Positions 55,088 to 64,000 of a stretch of DNA of 64,000 bases are shown here, piece by piece. This DNA is from Neovahlkampfia damariscottae (Eukaryota > Heterolobosea > Selenaionea > Neovahlkampfiida > Neovahlkampfiidae). Every line of letters starts with the position of its first letter. The first letter of the stretch is position 1. Position numbers and translations under genes: made by a program. The notes below the pieces were generated by a model that worked only from the letters and a program-made list of their open reading frames with translations, was not told where the DNA came from and ran no database searches. The stretch covers positions 62,001 through 126,000 of the forward strand of contig JABLTG010000036.1 of the NCBI GenBank assembly GCA_016618085.1. Reading direction: 5' to 3'.

Positions 55088-56695
55088 TTAGAGTGAATAA
55101 ATCTTTTCAGTGTAATAAACAGCATTAGAATCTTCAGTATTATCTTGATCAAATCTGAAATATTTCAAAGCTCTTGAAGGCCATAATAAAACAACCAAAC
55201 CTATGATGTGTTAAAATTTCAATGAAAGAATTTCTTACCTGTTAAAGCTCCAAAATCAAAAATTAAGGAAACAATTTCAATAACTTTAATTCTCCACCAT
55301 GGTTCCAAGACATATGCCAAAGCAACAATAAGAGGTAAAATCATGAACCAAATACCATAAGTTGGTCCGAAAATTGTATAGAAGATTATTTTTTTTGACT
55401 ATATTCAAATATATTCAAAGAAATTAAAAACTTACATCCTCTTCTTGTCTTTCTTTTCTACAACTGAAAATTAAGAGAATAATGAAATAAGCAAGTAAAG
55501 GAATTCTAAATATTGTCAAAATGAGACCAGGCCATGTTTGATAAATGTATTGTATTGACCCAATTGGTATTCCAACTAAAAAGTTAAAAATTAGATTTTT
55601 GTTAATGACAAACATTCTGACCAAATGTATAAAATTATTGAAACAAAGCAGTAAAAAGCTACAACAACAGGTATAATATAACGATGAATTCTTGGTAATG
55701 ATTGAAATGAAATGGTCCAACCAGCAGCCATTAAAAGTAAAACAACAATTAAAACAATTTCAGAAGCTGTTTTAAACATACTACCAAGTACTCCAAAGAA
55801 TTTAATACCCCATCCATCTCTAAAAATAAAATTTAAAAAAAAAAAAAATTCTTACGCAGCATAAACTATCAAATGAAGAAATGTCAAACAAACTCCTACC
55901 AAATAAAATATGTAGCAAAGTGAGTACAAAATAACAATCTAATTTCAATTTCAATTTTTCTTTAAATTTCTTACAAAATGAAATGATTTTGAACGGACAA
56001 ATTTATAAATGACAAAAACATATAAAACACCAACAATTAAAAACAATGGTATGAAAATCATATTTGCTTCTAACATTCCTTGTTCTTCTTTTGAAAATTG
56101 ATGTGCAAAAAATCCACCTGGATTTGTCATTGAGTATTCAAGTCTAATATCAAAATCATTTACTGTTTTATTAACACCACATCCAAAGATAACAGCATGC
56201 CAAAAACGAGGCTATACAAAAAAAAAATAAAATAACTTTAACTCTTACTCTTGCTTCTTGATGAATTGCAATATAATCTGGTCCAACTAATGGAAAATGT
56301 TTTTTTGAAGCAGCTAATTGTTGCTCACATGTCATTGTATGTCTTTCTGCCATAAATTTAGGCTTTTTAATTTAACCGTTAAATTTATATTTTTTTTTTT
56401 ACCCAACTATGGTCTTCGTCACTGAAAACAGCAACTTCTAAACCTTGTGCATCAGCAGGAATTGAAGGATTTGACCATTTAACACCTGTCCAACGTAAAT
56501 GTCCATAACCTAAAAAATAAGTTTTAAAGAGTTTAGCATTTTACCTTCATGACCCCAGTTATCAAAACAAAAACTGGCAAAATGAATGAATTTATCATTT
56601 GGATTCCAAAATGAAAAGAGATTATAAACACCATTCTTTGCATAGGAAAAAAAAACTAATTGAACTAAGAGAAAAACAACCGTTAACAATTTCAT
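55088..56695 (-). CDS. GPR180/TMEM145-like seven-transmembrane protein
   Basis: 436 residues, nine exons (introns 56510-56544, 56363-56402, 56212-56248, 55939-55974, 55820-55855, 55576-55613, 55399-55435, 55201-55238). Signal peptide (MKLLTVVFLLVQLVFFSYAK), a luminal GOLD-like domain (FSFWNPNDKFIHFASFCFDNW ... EVAVFSDEDHSW, CEQQL) and a seven-helix bundle with the family hallmark TASEIVLIVVLLLMAAGWTIS and TWPGLILTIFRIPLLAYFI. The GOST/GPR180 group works in Golgi-endosome trafficking or surface signalling. The 55576 intron start (GTTTGTC) was chosen because it alone keeps frame into FGIPIG. GATTGGTT elements lie upstream, shared with NDUFS6. Confidence 0.85.
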
Positions 56696-56749
56696 CTTTG
56701 ATTGGTTAGAATTAAAAAAGTAATTGATTGGTTTATAATAAATTCGAAA
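56696..56749. promoter_or_regulatory. 54-bp divergent promoter (GPR180-like / NDUFS6)
   Basis: Two direct GATTGGTT copies at 56700-56707 and 56726-56733 fill the gap between two divergent start codons: the shortest bidirectional promoter in the window. Confidence 0.6.
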
Positions 56750-57205
56750 ATGTTGATTAGAAGAAACTTGTTTTTGGTTAAAGATTTAACTAAAACTATG
56801 CATAAAAATTATTCTGTTTTTTCCATGTTGGCTACATGGGCAGGAAAACCTGATGAACATGTAAGAGAATAAAATAAAAAAATAAAAATAAAAATAAAAA
56901 GAAAACAAAAGAACAAGAATTTCGTTCCATTGGAAAAATGCATCCTAAATCATATGCAGATTTTGATGACCTTCCACCAATTGAAGTTACAGGTAGAAAA
57001 TGAAAAATTAAAAAAAAAAAAAAAAATTAGGTAAAACAGCTGTTTGTGATGGTGGATTGAATGGACATCCAGTTGAATATGTTAAAGTAGAGTAAGTTTT
57101 AAAATTATTTATTTTTTTTCTTTTTTTTAAAGGTACTCCGAACCAAACTTTTGTAAGTATTGTTCTCAAAGGTTTATTAGAATTAAAGGTGGAAGTTCCC
57201 ATTAA
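56750..57205 (+). CDS. NDUFS6: Respiratory complex I 13-kDa zinc subunit NDUFS6
   Basis: 111 residues, four exons (introns 56861-56901, 56993-57030, 57092-57132). The basic N-terminus (MLIRRNLFLVKDLTKTMHK) looks like a mitochondrial presequence. The C-terminal zf-CHCC domain is unmistakable: AVCDGGLNGHPVEYVKVEYSEPNFCKYCSQRF cut into two here as CDGGLNGHP and FCKYCSQRF, giving Cys-His-Cys-Cys. It is a matrix-arm subunit required for late assembly of NADH:ubiquinone oxidoreductase, so the organism very probably has a proton-pumping complex I. Its last 23 bp overlap the 3' coding end of CCDC137 on the other strand. Confidence 0.92.
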
Positions 57206-57824
57206 AATTTTCTTTTTTCGCTTTTTTATAACTTTCAATTGCTTGATTTCTTTTCATTTCAATTTGAAAATTTTGAATTTCTTCTTTCATTGTTTTTTTT
57301 TGTTCAACTTTTTTTTTTAATTTCTTCATTGGTTCATTATTTAATTTTGGTGGTTCCATAACTTGTTCTCCAAATTTAACACGGTCTTCAATTTCTTCTT
57401 CTTCTGAGTCATCATTCTTTTTATTCATTTTTTTTAAAGTTTTTTCTAATTTTTTTATATTTTTTTTTTCTTTTTTCTGTTTGAAATATGCTTTACTTTT
57501 TTGTTTTGCTTTTGGTAAACTTTGTGAAATTCGTATTGCATCTTCTTCTTTTTCTTTTAATTTTTCAAGTTGTGATTGTTTTTTTCTTTCTTTTTGCCTC
57601 ATTTTTTGTTGTTTTTTTATTGCCGGTAAATCTTCTTGTAATTTTACAAATTCTCTTAATTTTCTACTCATGAAATCACCATCTTTTGGTGCTAAATTAA
57701 ATTTTTTGGAATCTTCAGCAAAAGGTTGATTTTTTTTACCAACTGAATTACTAGTCTTTTTTCCAGGTTTATTTCCATTCTTTTTACTATGATTTGATTT
57801 ATTTCCTTTTCTATTTTGTGGCAT
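57183..57824 (-). CDS. CCDC137: CCDC137-like nucleolar coiled-coil protein
   Basis: 213 residues, intronless, strongly basic. ATG 57824 (MPQNRKGNKSN). Family landmarks: SRKLREFVKLQEDLPAIKK (RLREIMxxRQEM in animals), KAYFKQKKEKKNIKK, RVKFGEQVMEPPKL (VKFGEVVLQPPEL) and a C-terminal QAIESYKKAKKE (RAVQAYRALK). CCDC137 is a nucleolar/chromosome-periphery protein of unclear role. GATTGGAT is about 35 bp upstream. The coding 3' end overlaps that of NDUFS6 antisense. Confidence 0.75.
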   Translation of the reverse strand: MPQNRKGNKSNHSKKNGNKPGKKTSNSVGKKNQPFAEDSKKFNLAPKDGDFMSRKLREFVKLQEDLPAIKKQQKMRQKERKKQSQLEKLKEKEEDAIRISQSLPKAKQKSKAYFKQKKEKKNIKKLEKTLKKMNKKNDDSEEEEIEDRVKFGEQVMEPPKLNNEPMKKLKKKVEQKKTMKEEIQNFQIEMKRNQAIESYKKAKKENFNGNFHL

Positions 57825-57846
57825 TGTTTTTCTGATGCAAAAAAAA

Positions 57847-58029
57847 ATGAAAACAAATATCCAATCAAACTCAAGTGGCCACTTCACCAAATAAAAGTGG
57901 TAGTTAAAACAGTATCAAGAAGAATAATTAAACTTGATGTTGAAGTTTCTGATTTAATTTACTCAGAAAAAATAACAACAAGAAAGTGGTTTGTTTTCAA
58001 GACTGATAAAAAGCACACAAGTCTCATTC
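57847..58029 (+). CDS. Possible small gene, start uncertain
   Basis: An open plus-strand frame ends at 58029 and reads KTVSRRIIKLDVEVSDLIYS, then KWFVFKTDKKHTSLILTRRGD, with normal host codon use. No ATG opens the frame directly. ATG 57847 can join it through a 29-nt intron 57875-57903 starting GTGGCC, giving about 57 residues, but that 5' site is poor and the CCAATCAA element lies downstream of this ATG. It may be a real small protein, or a chance frame between CCDC137 and the convergent orphan gene. Confidence 0.25.
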
Positions 58030-58101
58030 TAACACGAAGAGGTGATTGAAAATTTACAATACAATTTCATCAAGTTATATATCACCTATAATAACTATTT
58101 T

Positions 58102-59637
58102 TTATTTGAATTTGAAAAACAAATCCTTCTTATTTTTAATCATTACATTTGATCGAAATTTTTGTTGGGTTGAATTTCCAAAGAAGATATCACCATCTAT
58201 TTTCAATTCAACTGAGTCCCTTGAAAAAAAAGGTAATCTCATTTCAATATCATGTTTATTGATGGTTGATGTAATGAAAATAAAATAAGTTTCAAATTCA
58301 ATAAAATTATCCAATAACCTAATCCCATCAATATTAAATTTTGTATTATTTATCCATTCCATTTCTACAGTGATTCCAAATGTCTTCATCAAAAAATCAA
58401 GACCAAATAGAGTATTATCTTCAAATGAAGTGTCTGATACCAGAATAGGATCTATTTCTTTATTCAGATAAAATTTGAAAAATACAATTGTATTTTCTTT
58501 AGTGAATTGTTCATTGATTACATAATTTATGGATTCATCTTCCAATTCTATTCTAAAATTTGGTAATATTATCTCAAAATTCGAGATTGTGGAAGATTGA
58601 ACTGAAAAATCTTTGTGATTCAATTTTGAAATGAAACTATATTTTGCTGGATATGAAAGAATCAAATCATTAAAATTTTCAAAATAATTAGGGAATTTGA
58701 TCATTGAATCTTTTAAATCCAATGACTTTTCGCATTTAATTTCACTACAATCTATTTCCATATATAATTTAGTTTGTAAAATGCGGAGTGATGAATTGAC
58801 AGTTTTAAAGTGTACACTCACTTGGGTATTTGATAAACTGAAATTAATTTGATTTATATCAAGTATAAAGCCAGAAAATGAAATTCTTTTTTTCTGATTG
58901 ATTGAATACTTAATCTGACTCAGAAGAATTTTATTTTGAATCAATTCAATTTGAAAATCTTTGAGTATGTTATTCATTGAGTCAAATGAATCATTTTTGA
59001 TTTGTTTTGTATAAAATTTGTATAAACACTTTCCCACTGGAAATAGATTTGTGTATTCAACATTTGAAAATGATTTTTTTAATTTCAAATTCGTCTTTTG
59101 ATATGGATTTCTCATGAACAACTTATTTTCTAAAAATATCATATCAACCTTTTCAATAAAAAATAGTTCATTTTCGAAATTTTTTAACGTGAAAATTATG
59201 TCTGAATTACTTTTTCCTTTTTTCTCATTTTCTGTTAAACAAAAATCTAAGAAATTTGAGTTTTCAGTATTTTTATAAAGTTGTTCAAATTTTAAGTTTT
59301 CTTTTTTTCTCTTGAAAAATAATGGTAGATTAGACTCCCAAGTGATCATAATTTCTGGAATATAGAAAGATGTTTTCTGGTGTGAAATCAAAAAATCATC
59401 TTGAAGTTTTATATTTAACTCATATTTTATCATTTGAGTAGTGGTATTTCTAATTGTTTCTTCAACAACTATTTTTTTAATTTTGATTTTTTGAAGTGAT
59501 TTTGGTAAAACACATTCAGATTGAAAAATTGTGATTAGGTTTGTTATAACAATGTCTTCCTTGAAACTTATGATATTTATAGATCCTCTTTCTTCTGTAG
59601 TATAATTTTCTTCATCTAGAAATTGTTGGAAACTCAT
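58102..59637 (-). CDS. Orphan beta-rich protein of 511 residues
   Basis: Intronless; ATG 59637 (MSFQQFLDEENYTTEER), with CCAATCAAC about 20 bp upstream. No signal peptide or membrane span. Alternating hydrophobic/polar runs (ISFKEDIVITNLITIFQS, SFSGFILDINQINFSLSN, FEIILPNFRIELED) suggest stacked beta sandwiches, as in arrestin-like or TRAPP/Gryzun trafficking proteins, but I see no diagnostic motif. A 63-nt intron joining it to the upstream gene is formally possible, but the promoter element between them argues for two genes. Function unknown. Confidence 0.6.
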   Translation of the reverse strand: MSFQQFLDEENYTTEERGSINIISFKEDIVITNLITIFQSECVLPKSLQKIKIKKIVVEETIRNTTTQMIKYELNIKLQDDFLISHQKTSFYIPEIMITWESNLPLFFKRKKENLKFEQLYKNTENSNFLDFCLTENEKKGKSNSDIIFTLKNFENELFFIEKVDMIFLENKLFMRNPYQKTNLKLKKSFSNVEYTNLFPVGKCLYKFYTKQIKNDSFDSMNNILKDFQIELIQNKILLSQIKYSINQKKRISFSGFILDINQINFSLSNTQVSVHFKTVNSSLRILQTKLYMEIDCSEIKCEKSLDLKDSMIKFPNYFENFNDLILSYPAKYSFISKLNHKDFSVQSSTISNFEIILPNFRIELEDESINYVINEQFTKENTIVFFKFYLNKEIDPILVSDTSFEDNTLFGLDFLMKTFGITVEMEWINNTKFNIDGIRLLDNFIEFETYFIFITSTINKHDIEMRLPFFSRDSVELKIDGDIFFGNSTQQKFRSNVMIKNKKDLFFKFK

Positions 59638-59691
59638 CAGATGCAACGTTGATTGGAGGGAAGTTTTTATCAAATGAAAAATGGAGTTTAA

Positions 59692-60636
59692 TTACATTGA
59701 TTCTTTGCAACTTAAAGAACACGTTTGTTCATCTGTGATCAAATTTTCAGCAATATAAGGATGATTATTTTCTTCTTGTGAAAAATTTAAAGACAAAACA
59801 TTTCCAATGGCAACTGAATCATTTGACAATGAAATTTTGTTTTCAACTTTAATTTCAGGTGTATTAAATAAATCTACAATCTGTTGTGATTTTTCTTCTT
59901 CATAAAATTTGTTCTCTTTCTTTATTTTCTTTTTCACTGTTTTTTCAATATTCTCTTTTTCATTAATCTGTGACTCTTTTCTTTTTTTTAAAAATACAGA
60001 TGGTTTTGAGACAATTGTAAACTCTGAACTTGTATATGTCATTATTTTTTTAAATGTTTGAGAATCACACTTTCTGTAAATATTTAACTCAAATATGAAC
60101 ATTCCTTTCCATGTATAATTTGAATCTGGCCAAAATAAATTTAAGCACCTGAAAAAAGTCAATTTGTTTTTTTTCTCACCATTTGTCTGAATATTCAGCG
60201 AAAGAGTATCGAATTATTGGTAAGGATTTATCAGTGAATTCAACATATTCTTGAGAACAAATTGATGAATTATTTCTGAATAACTTCAGTTCAACAAAGA
60301 AACCACTTCTTCTGCCAGCCTATGAATTAAAATTTTAATTTTGAAATTACCCTTTTTGATGACTTGTTTTAATTTTATTTTGAGTCTCACCAGTTATAGA
60401 ATTTTTCACTTGGTCTCAATTCAAAGTCATAGTGATGTGATCTAAATAATATATCGCTTGGTGATTCATTGGCACCTTTTAATTTTCTTGAAAGAACGAT
60501 AATTTCTATAGCACCTTCAAATTCATTCTGCTGTGATAAACTAGAAGTTATAAATGATTTAGCAACTAATTTCTTACGAAACTGAAGTGGAAGACCACCC
60601 TAAATATATCTCGTCCATGTTTTCTGCCACCTTCAT
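59692..60636 (-). CDS. Orphan protein of 268 residues with a 1-nt exon
   Basis: ATG 60636 (MKVAENMDEIYLGWSS) about 30 bp after ACCAATCA. Introns 60541-60577, 60352-60390, 60320-60350 and 60149-60179. Between the second and third introns lies a single G (position 60351), which joins AACTG and GCTGGC into N-W-A-G. Without it every splice choice I tried hits a stop; with it the total is exactly 269 codons. N-terminal 150 residues look like a beta sandwich (FEGAIEIIVLSRKL, HYDFELRPSEKFYNW, SGFFVELKLFRNN, CLNLFWPDS); the tail is Lys/Glu-rich and disordered. Not recognised; perhaps an Ig-like DNA- or protein-binding domain. Confidence 0.65.
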
Positions 60637-60693
60637 CACTAGTTTCGTGGATTTGGAAGAAAAAAATATGATTGGTCTAAAAAATAATTTTAA

Positions 60694-63606
60694 TCATTCT
60701 TCATTTTTCTTCTTCATCCCTTGAGTGATAACCAACAAAGAATCACATAATATTTTTTGAACATCCAATAATTCTTGAATTGAAAGGTTCTCTTGACTGT
60801 TCTCTAATCTTCGAAAAAATAATTCACCTTCTTCTACCAAATTATGAGTGAATTGAACTTTTTTTGAACTTTTTGATTTTTTTAATGAAGGAGTCTTTAA
60901 AATTCCTTTTGCCATTTGTGTTGGTGTTTTCATTGGACTTATGGTATACTCATGATCTATTTCTTCATTATCATCAATGGAACTTCTTGTAACAATATTT
61001 GATATTTTTCTTGGAGGTGTGAGTAACACTTAAAAAAATGAGTGAATTTGTTTAAAAATTACTTGAAGAAGGTGAATTGATTTTTTCTTCAATGATCATT
61101 TTGGCTTTTGGTGGTGATGAAAATGAAATTGAAGGTGTTGGATTTTGAGAGCATCCAGTTCCAATACCCTCAAATAAATCAGTTTCATTTGATTCTTTTA
61201 ATTTCTTTGATTCTTGATTAATTTCAAATTCATCTAAAGATCTTTTTTTATTTAATTTCTTGTAGATTTTCAATAAATTTGTTGTTAAAACATCTTGATT
61301 CATCTCAGTAATAAATTTGATAGTTTCACTTTTTAATTCTTGATTTGTCAAAGAGATTAATAATGGTTTTTCAATGGTTTCAAATGACTTTTGATTTAAT
61401 TCAGAGCATCGTTTCAATGCTCTTAATGATTCACTCCAAATTGATAAATTTGATGAGAGAATTGCACTTAAATTGGCAAAGATGGGAATTATTTTTTCTG
61501 ATTTAACTTTCAATCCTTTCATCAAAGAAAATATACAATCATTGAAATTTTTGAATTTTCTTTCTTTTAATTTTCTTGTAAATTTTATAAATTCTGTAAA
61601 AGCTGCTTGTGGATAAATCAATTCAATTGATTCACAAATAAATTTGAATGGATACAAAACATTTGGATTTTCTTCAAATTTTGATAATTCAGTGCATAAT
61701 TGTGGAAGATTTTTGTTCAAGTTAATATGAAAATATTTCCAATTTTTTTCAGTTTCAGAAGAAATATGTTTTAATTGTAAAGGATACAAATACAGTCCAT
61801 AAAATTTTTTGAATTCTAATGATGATGGTAGATTTGAAACATAAATATTCCATAATAAAATTGATTTTTCATGAGAAACTTGATTCAACTTACTAACAAT
61901 CCATTTTGACTCCATTTCAATCATCTTTAAAAATATTAATTTCAAAAGAATATTTTACCATATTTTGTGGTGTACAAGATATTATAACTTCAATAATATT
62001 TTTGTATGAATCATTTTTTTCAAATATTGATGGAATTTCAATCCATTTCTCAATAAAGAATTGAATAAATGCAATCTTAAATAATTCATTTGGTGTTGAA
62101 GTTAAAATAGTTTTAACAATTCCATCAAGAAATTCAATCCAATTTTCTTTGGTAAAGAATTCAATTGGGAATGAATCAATAAGTTTTTCAAAAAAATATA
62201 TTACATTATCCATCAAAGTTGCATTTATATATTTACATAATTGTTGAAGGACTCTAATTAACAAAAACTAAAAAGTCAAAGAATATATTTCTTACAATAT
62301 CATTATTTACAAATTCCGCATTCTTTTGTACTTGTGATAATAAAAAATCCAAAAAAAAAGTGAAATCTTCAAGAGGTAATCTTTGTAATTTTTTTGGATT
62401 GAATAATTCATCTTTCATGAATAAATACAATTTTTCCCAAAGTTTTTGATTTTTTAATTTAAAAAGTGAATCAATCACCGATTGAAAATTTGAATGAAAA
62501 TATTTTGATGAAGAAAAGAATAGAAATCTTGTCAAATTACTCCATGTTTCAATAGCTTCAAATTTTACAGCATCTTCATTTGAATGTCTTAACATTCTAT
62601 CAATTGGTGTCATGATAAATTTGATTCTAGTTTCAGAATTTTCTAACTTTGATTTGGTTGATATCCAATTTTGTACACATAATTTCCATGATTTTAAAGA
62701 TTCAATTTTAACTTTTTCACTTGAATTTGAAGAAAATCCTTTCTAAAAATTATTTAGTTGGTTAAAATCAAGAAATTACTTCAAAGTATTGATTTATATC
62801 ATTTATAATTTTCTTTAAATATTCTCCAGAAAGTAGAATATAATAACCTAATATCTTCATTGATTTTACATTTATTTTTGAAAAATGATCTTTTAATTTT
62901 GATGTATTGATTTCTTTTAAAACAATTTTTGATAATTTTTTTAAAGTTAATGAATATTCTGGTTTATACAAAAGTTGAAAAATTCTTTGTGTCTCCAAAA
63001 GACTTTGAGCAAGTGAAGATATATTTCCTTCTAAATTGATACAAAGAGCAAGATTGAATATCCATAACTCTGAATAAAGAATTGTGTGGTGTGTAAAAGT
63101 GATAATGAAATATTCAAGTGTTTTAAAAGTTTCTTTTAAAATATTTTCATCAGTATTATTCAATGAGAAACCCAAGATTTTAAAAATGAAATCAAAATTC
63201 TCGGTCAATTGCTCTAAAGAAAACCTTTGTGAACCTAAAAACCTTATAACTTGAGAAATTGAGTTATTTGAATCTTTGACAATCTTGCCCATAACCTTCA
63301 ATATTTTGTGGAGTTCGTTTTCTTTTTGAATTAAAAAAATAAAAAAGTACTTGAAAAGATATTTACAAAATGATTTCTACATGACAAATATTCAATAATA
63401 TACATCGAATTTGGGTTATTTGAAATTAAATCAACGAGACTTTGCTCAATCATTGAAGAAAGTTGAGATTTTAAAAATTCAGAATTTTCTTCAGTATCCA
63501 GAGCCTTTAGGACCAACAAAAAATCATGGTACAAATCATTTTTATCACTTTTCTTCGTTTTGATCTGTCGGAAAATTTCTTCAAACCTTTGCTTTGGTTC
63601 CACCAT
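60694..63606 (-). CDS. RIF1: RIF1-like HEAT-repeat protein with C-terminal PP1-docking motifs
   Basis: 916 residues, six exons (introns 63322-63350, 62743-62779, 62268-62295, 61925-61958, 61029-61062). Start MVEPKQRFEEIFRQ. Residues about 60-780 are alpha-helical repeats; the segment IKFIMTPIDRMLRHSNEDA, FEAIETWSNLTRFLF fits the RIF1 N-terminal block (pairs of KxxAxxxWxxLI helices and LLxPl). The C-terminus has GILKTPS (SILK-type, about 847) and KKVQF (RVxF, about 862), the pair by which RIF1 recruits PP1 phosphatase to control replication timing. Smaller than yeast Rif1 (1916) and lacking a long disordered middle. Ortholog call is moderate; the PP1 motifs are plain. Confidence 0.65.
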
Positions 63607-63680
63607 TGGTTGAAAAAATTCCGTTAATAATAAAATGATCCAATCAAACTGCACTATTTTCCAAAAAACAAGAAACAACA
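63607..63680. promoter_or_regulatory. 74-bp divergent promoter (RIF1-like / ACBP)
   Basis: GATCCAATCAAAC at about 63637-63649 is the single CCAAT element; an additional ATTGGTT touches the RIF1-like start codon (63604-63610). Confidence 0.5.
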
Positions 63681-64000
63681 ATGTCCGATTTTGAAAAAGC
63701 AACAGCATATGTAAAGAATGGATCAGCTAAAACACAATATCCAGGAAAAGAAATGACACAAGAAGAAGGTTTAAGAATGTACGCACTCTTTAAACAAGCT
63801 ACAGTTGGAACTTGTGCTGATAAAGGTATGAAAAAAAAATTAAGTAAAATTCTCAGGTGGTGACAGACCAGGATTTTTATCATTCGAAGCTAAAGCTAAA
63901 TGGGATGCATGGAACGCTTTAGGAGACATGAGCGCTGATGAAGCAAAAGCTGCTTATGTTAAAGCACTCACAGACTATTGTCCAGATTGGCAAAAATTCT
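63681..64000 (+). CDS. ACBP: Acyl-CoA-binding protein (runs off right edge)
   Basis: ATG 63681; intron 63826-63856; 96 residues visible, stop beyond the window. MSDFEKATAYVKNG, LRMYALFKQATVGTCADKGG ... DRPGFLSFEAKAKWDAWNALG, MSADEAKAAYVKAL: the standard four-helix ACBP with YxxFKQAxxG and KxKWDAW ligand-binding residues. A soluble carrier of long-chain acyl-CoA esters. C-ending codons are more frequent than in neighbouring genes, as expected for high expression. Confidence 0.95.

Noticed and set aside
59638-59691. Intron joining the two orphan genes
   Set aside because: Would be 63 nt, longer than normal here, and contains a CCAATCA promoter element directly before a good ATG.
1-64000. Transposons, virus-derived elements, CRISPR arrays, rRNA
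   Set aside because: No reverse transcriptase, transposase, capsid, integrase, terminal repeats or spaced direct repeats were seen on either strand.

Overview
The window is nuclear DNA of an unidentified, AT-rich, gene-dense unicellular eukaryote. About 38 protein genes and one tRNA fill it, with very little intergenic DNA. Most genes are split by tiny GT-AG introns. I placed roughly 95 of them by reading-frame continuity, nearly all 28-45 nt long, and in every complete multi-exon gene the joined exons give a whole number of codons. Nuclear genes for complex I (NDUFS6), a bacterial-type S6 ribosomal protein, a mitochondrial-type AspRS and a small TIM chaperone imply a respiring mitochondrion with its own translation. 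AP-4, PIG-U/GPI anchoring, a Dicer, cullins and an RIF1-like protein point to a free-living protist. I cannot name the lineage; Discoba-like or amoebozoan groups are possible. No transposon, virus-like element, CRISPR array or rRNA was seen.

Layout. 1-13.1 kb: VWA8 (cut by the left edge), GST, a kinase-AAA-helical-repeat protein, a PRXL2-type thioredoxin-fold selenoprotein, a minimal Dicer and an OPT transporter. 13.6-21.2 kb: three tandem RRM genes, Tudor-SN, MRPS6 and phosphomannose isomerase. 21.3-31.7 kb: a GPI-anchored surface protein, UTP11, BTB-WD40, an F-box-like protein, a renalase-like oxidoreductase, PP2C, an LRAT-like protein, cytochrome b5 reductase and AspRS. 31.8-40.5 kb: small TIM, tRNA-Leu(UAA), UvrD/SRS2-like helicase, cyclophilin, a WW/twin-CX9C protein, a GT8 glycosyltransferase, AP-4 mu and an ADIP-like coiled coil. 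40.5-50.3 kb: a PH-chromo-USP deubiquitinase, two head-to-head cullins, a U-box/PH protein and PIG-U. 50.3-64 kb: a 1544-residue coiled-coil protein, a GPR180-like membrane protein, NDUFS6, CCDC137, two orphan genes, an RIF1-like protein and ACBP (cut by the right edge).

Most genes have an ATTGG/CCAAT element (best form GATTGGTT or AACCAATC) within about 60 bp upstream of the start codon, in either orientation. Many genes are divergent pairs sharing 54-280 bp promoters, and the element often decides which ATG is the start.

Most notable: (1) a PRXL2-family gene with an in-frame TGA exactly where the first redox Cys of CxxC should be, plus a plausible SECIS hairpin just 3' of the gene; (2) gene structures at the limit of splicing: a 1-nt exon, a 17-nt exon carrying the P-loop, a 64-nt intron that reads as two abutting introns, and a start codon apparently split by an intron; (3) a Dicer whose second RNase III domain has lost its catalytic residues; (4) unusual domain fusions (PH-chromodomain-USP, WW-twin CX9C, U-box-PH).
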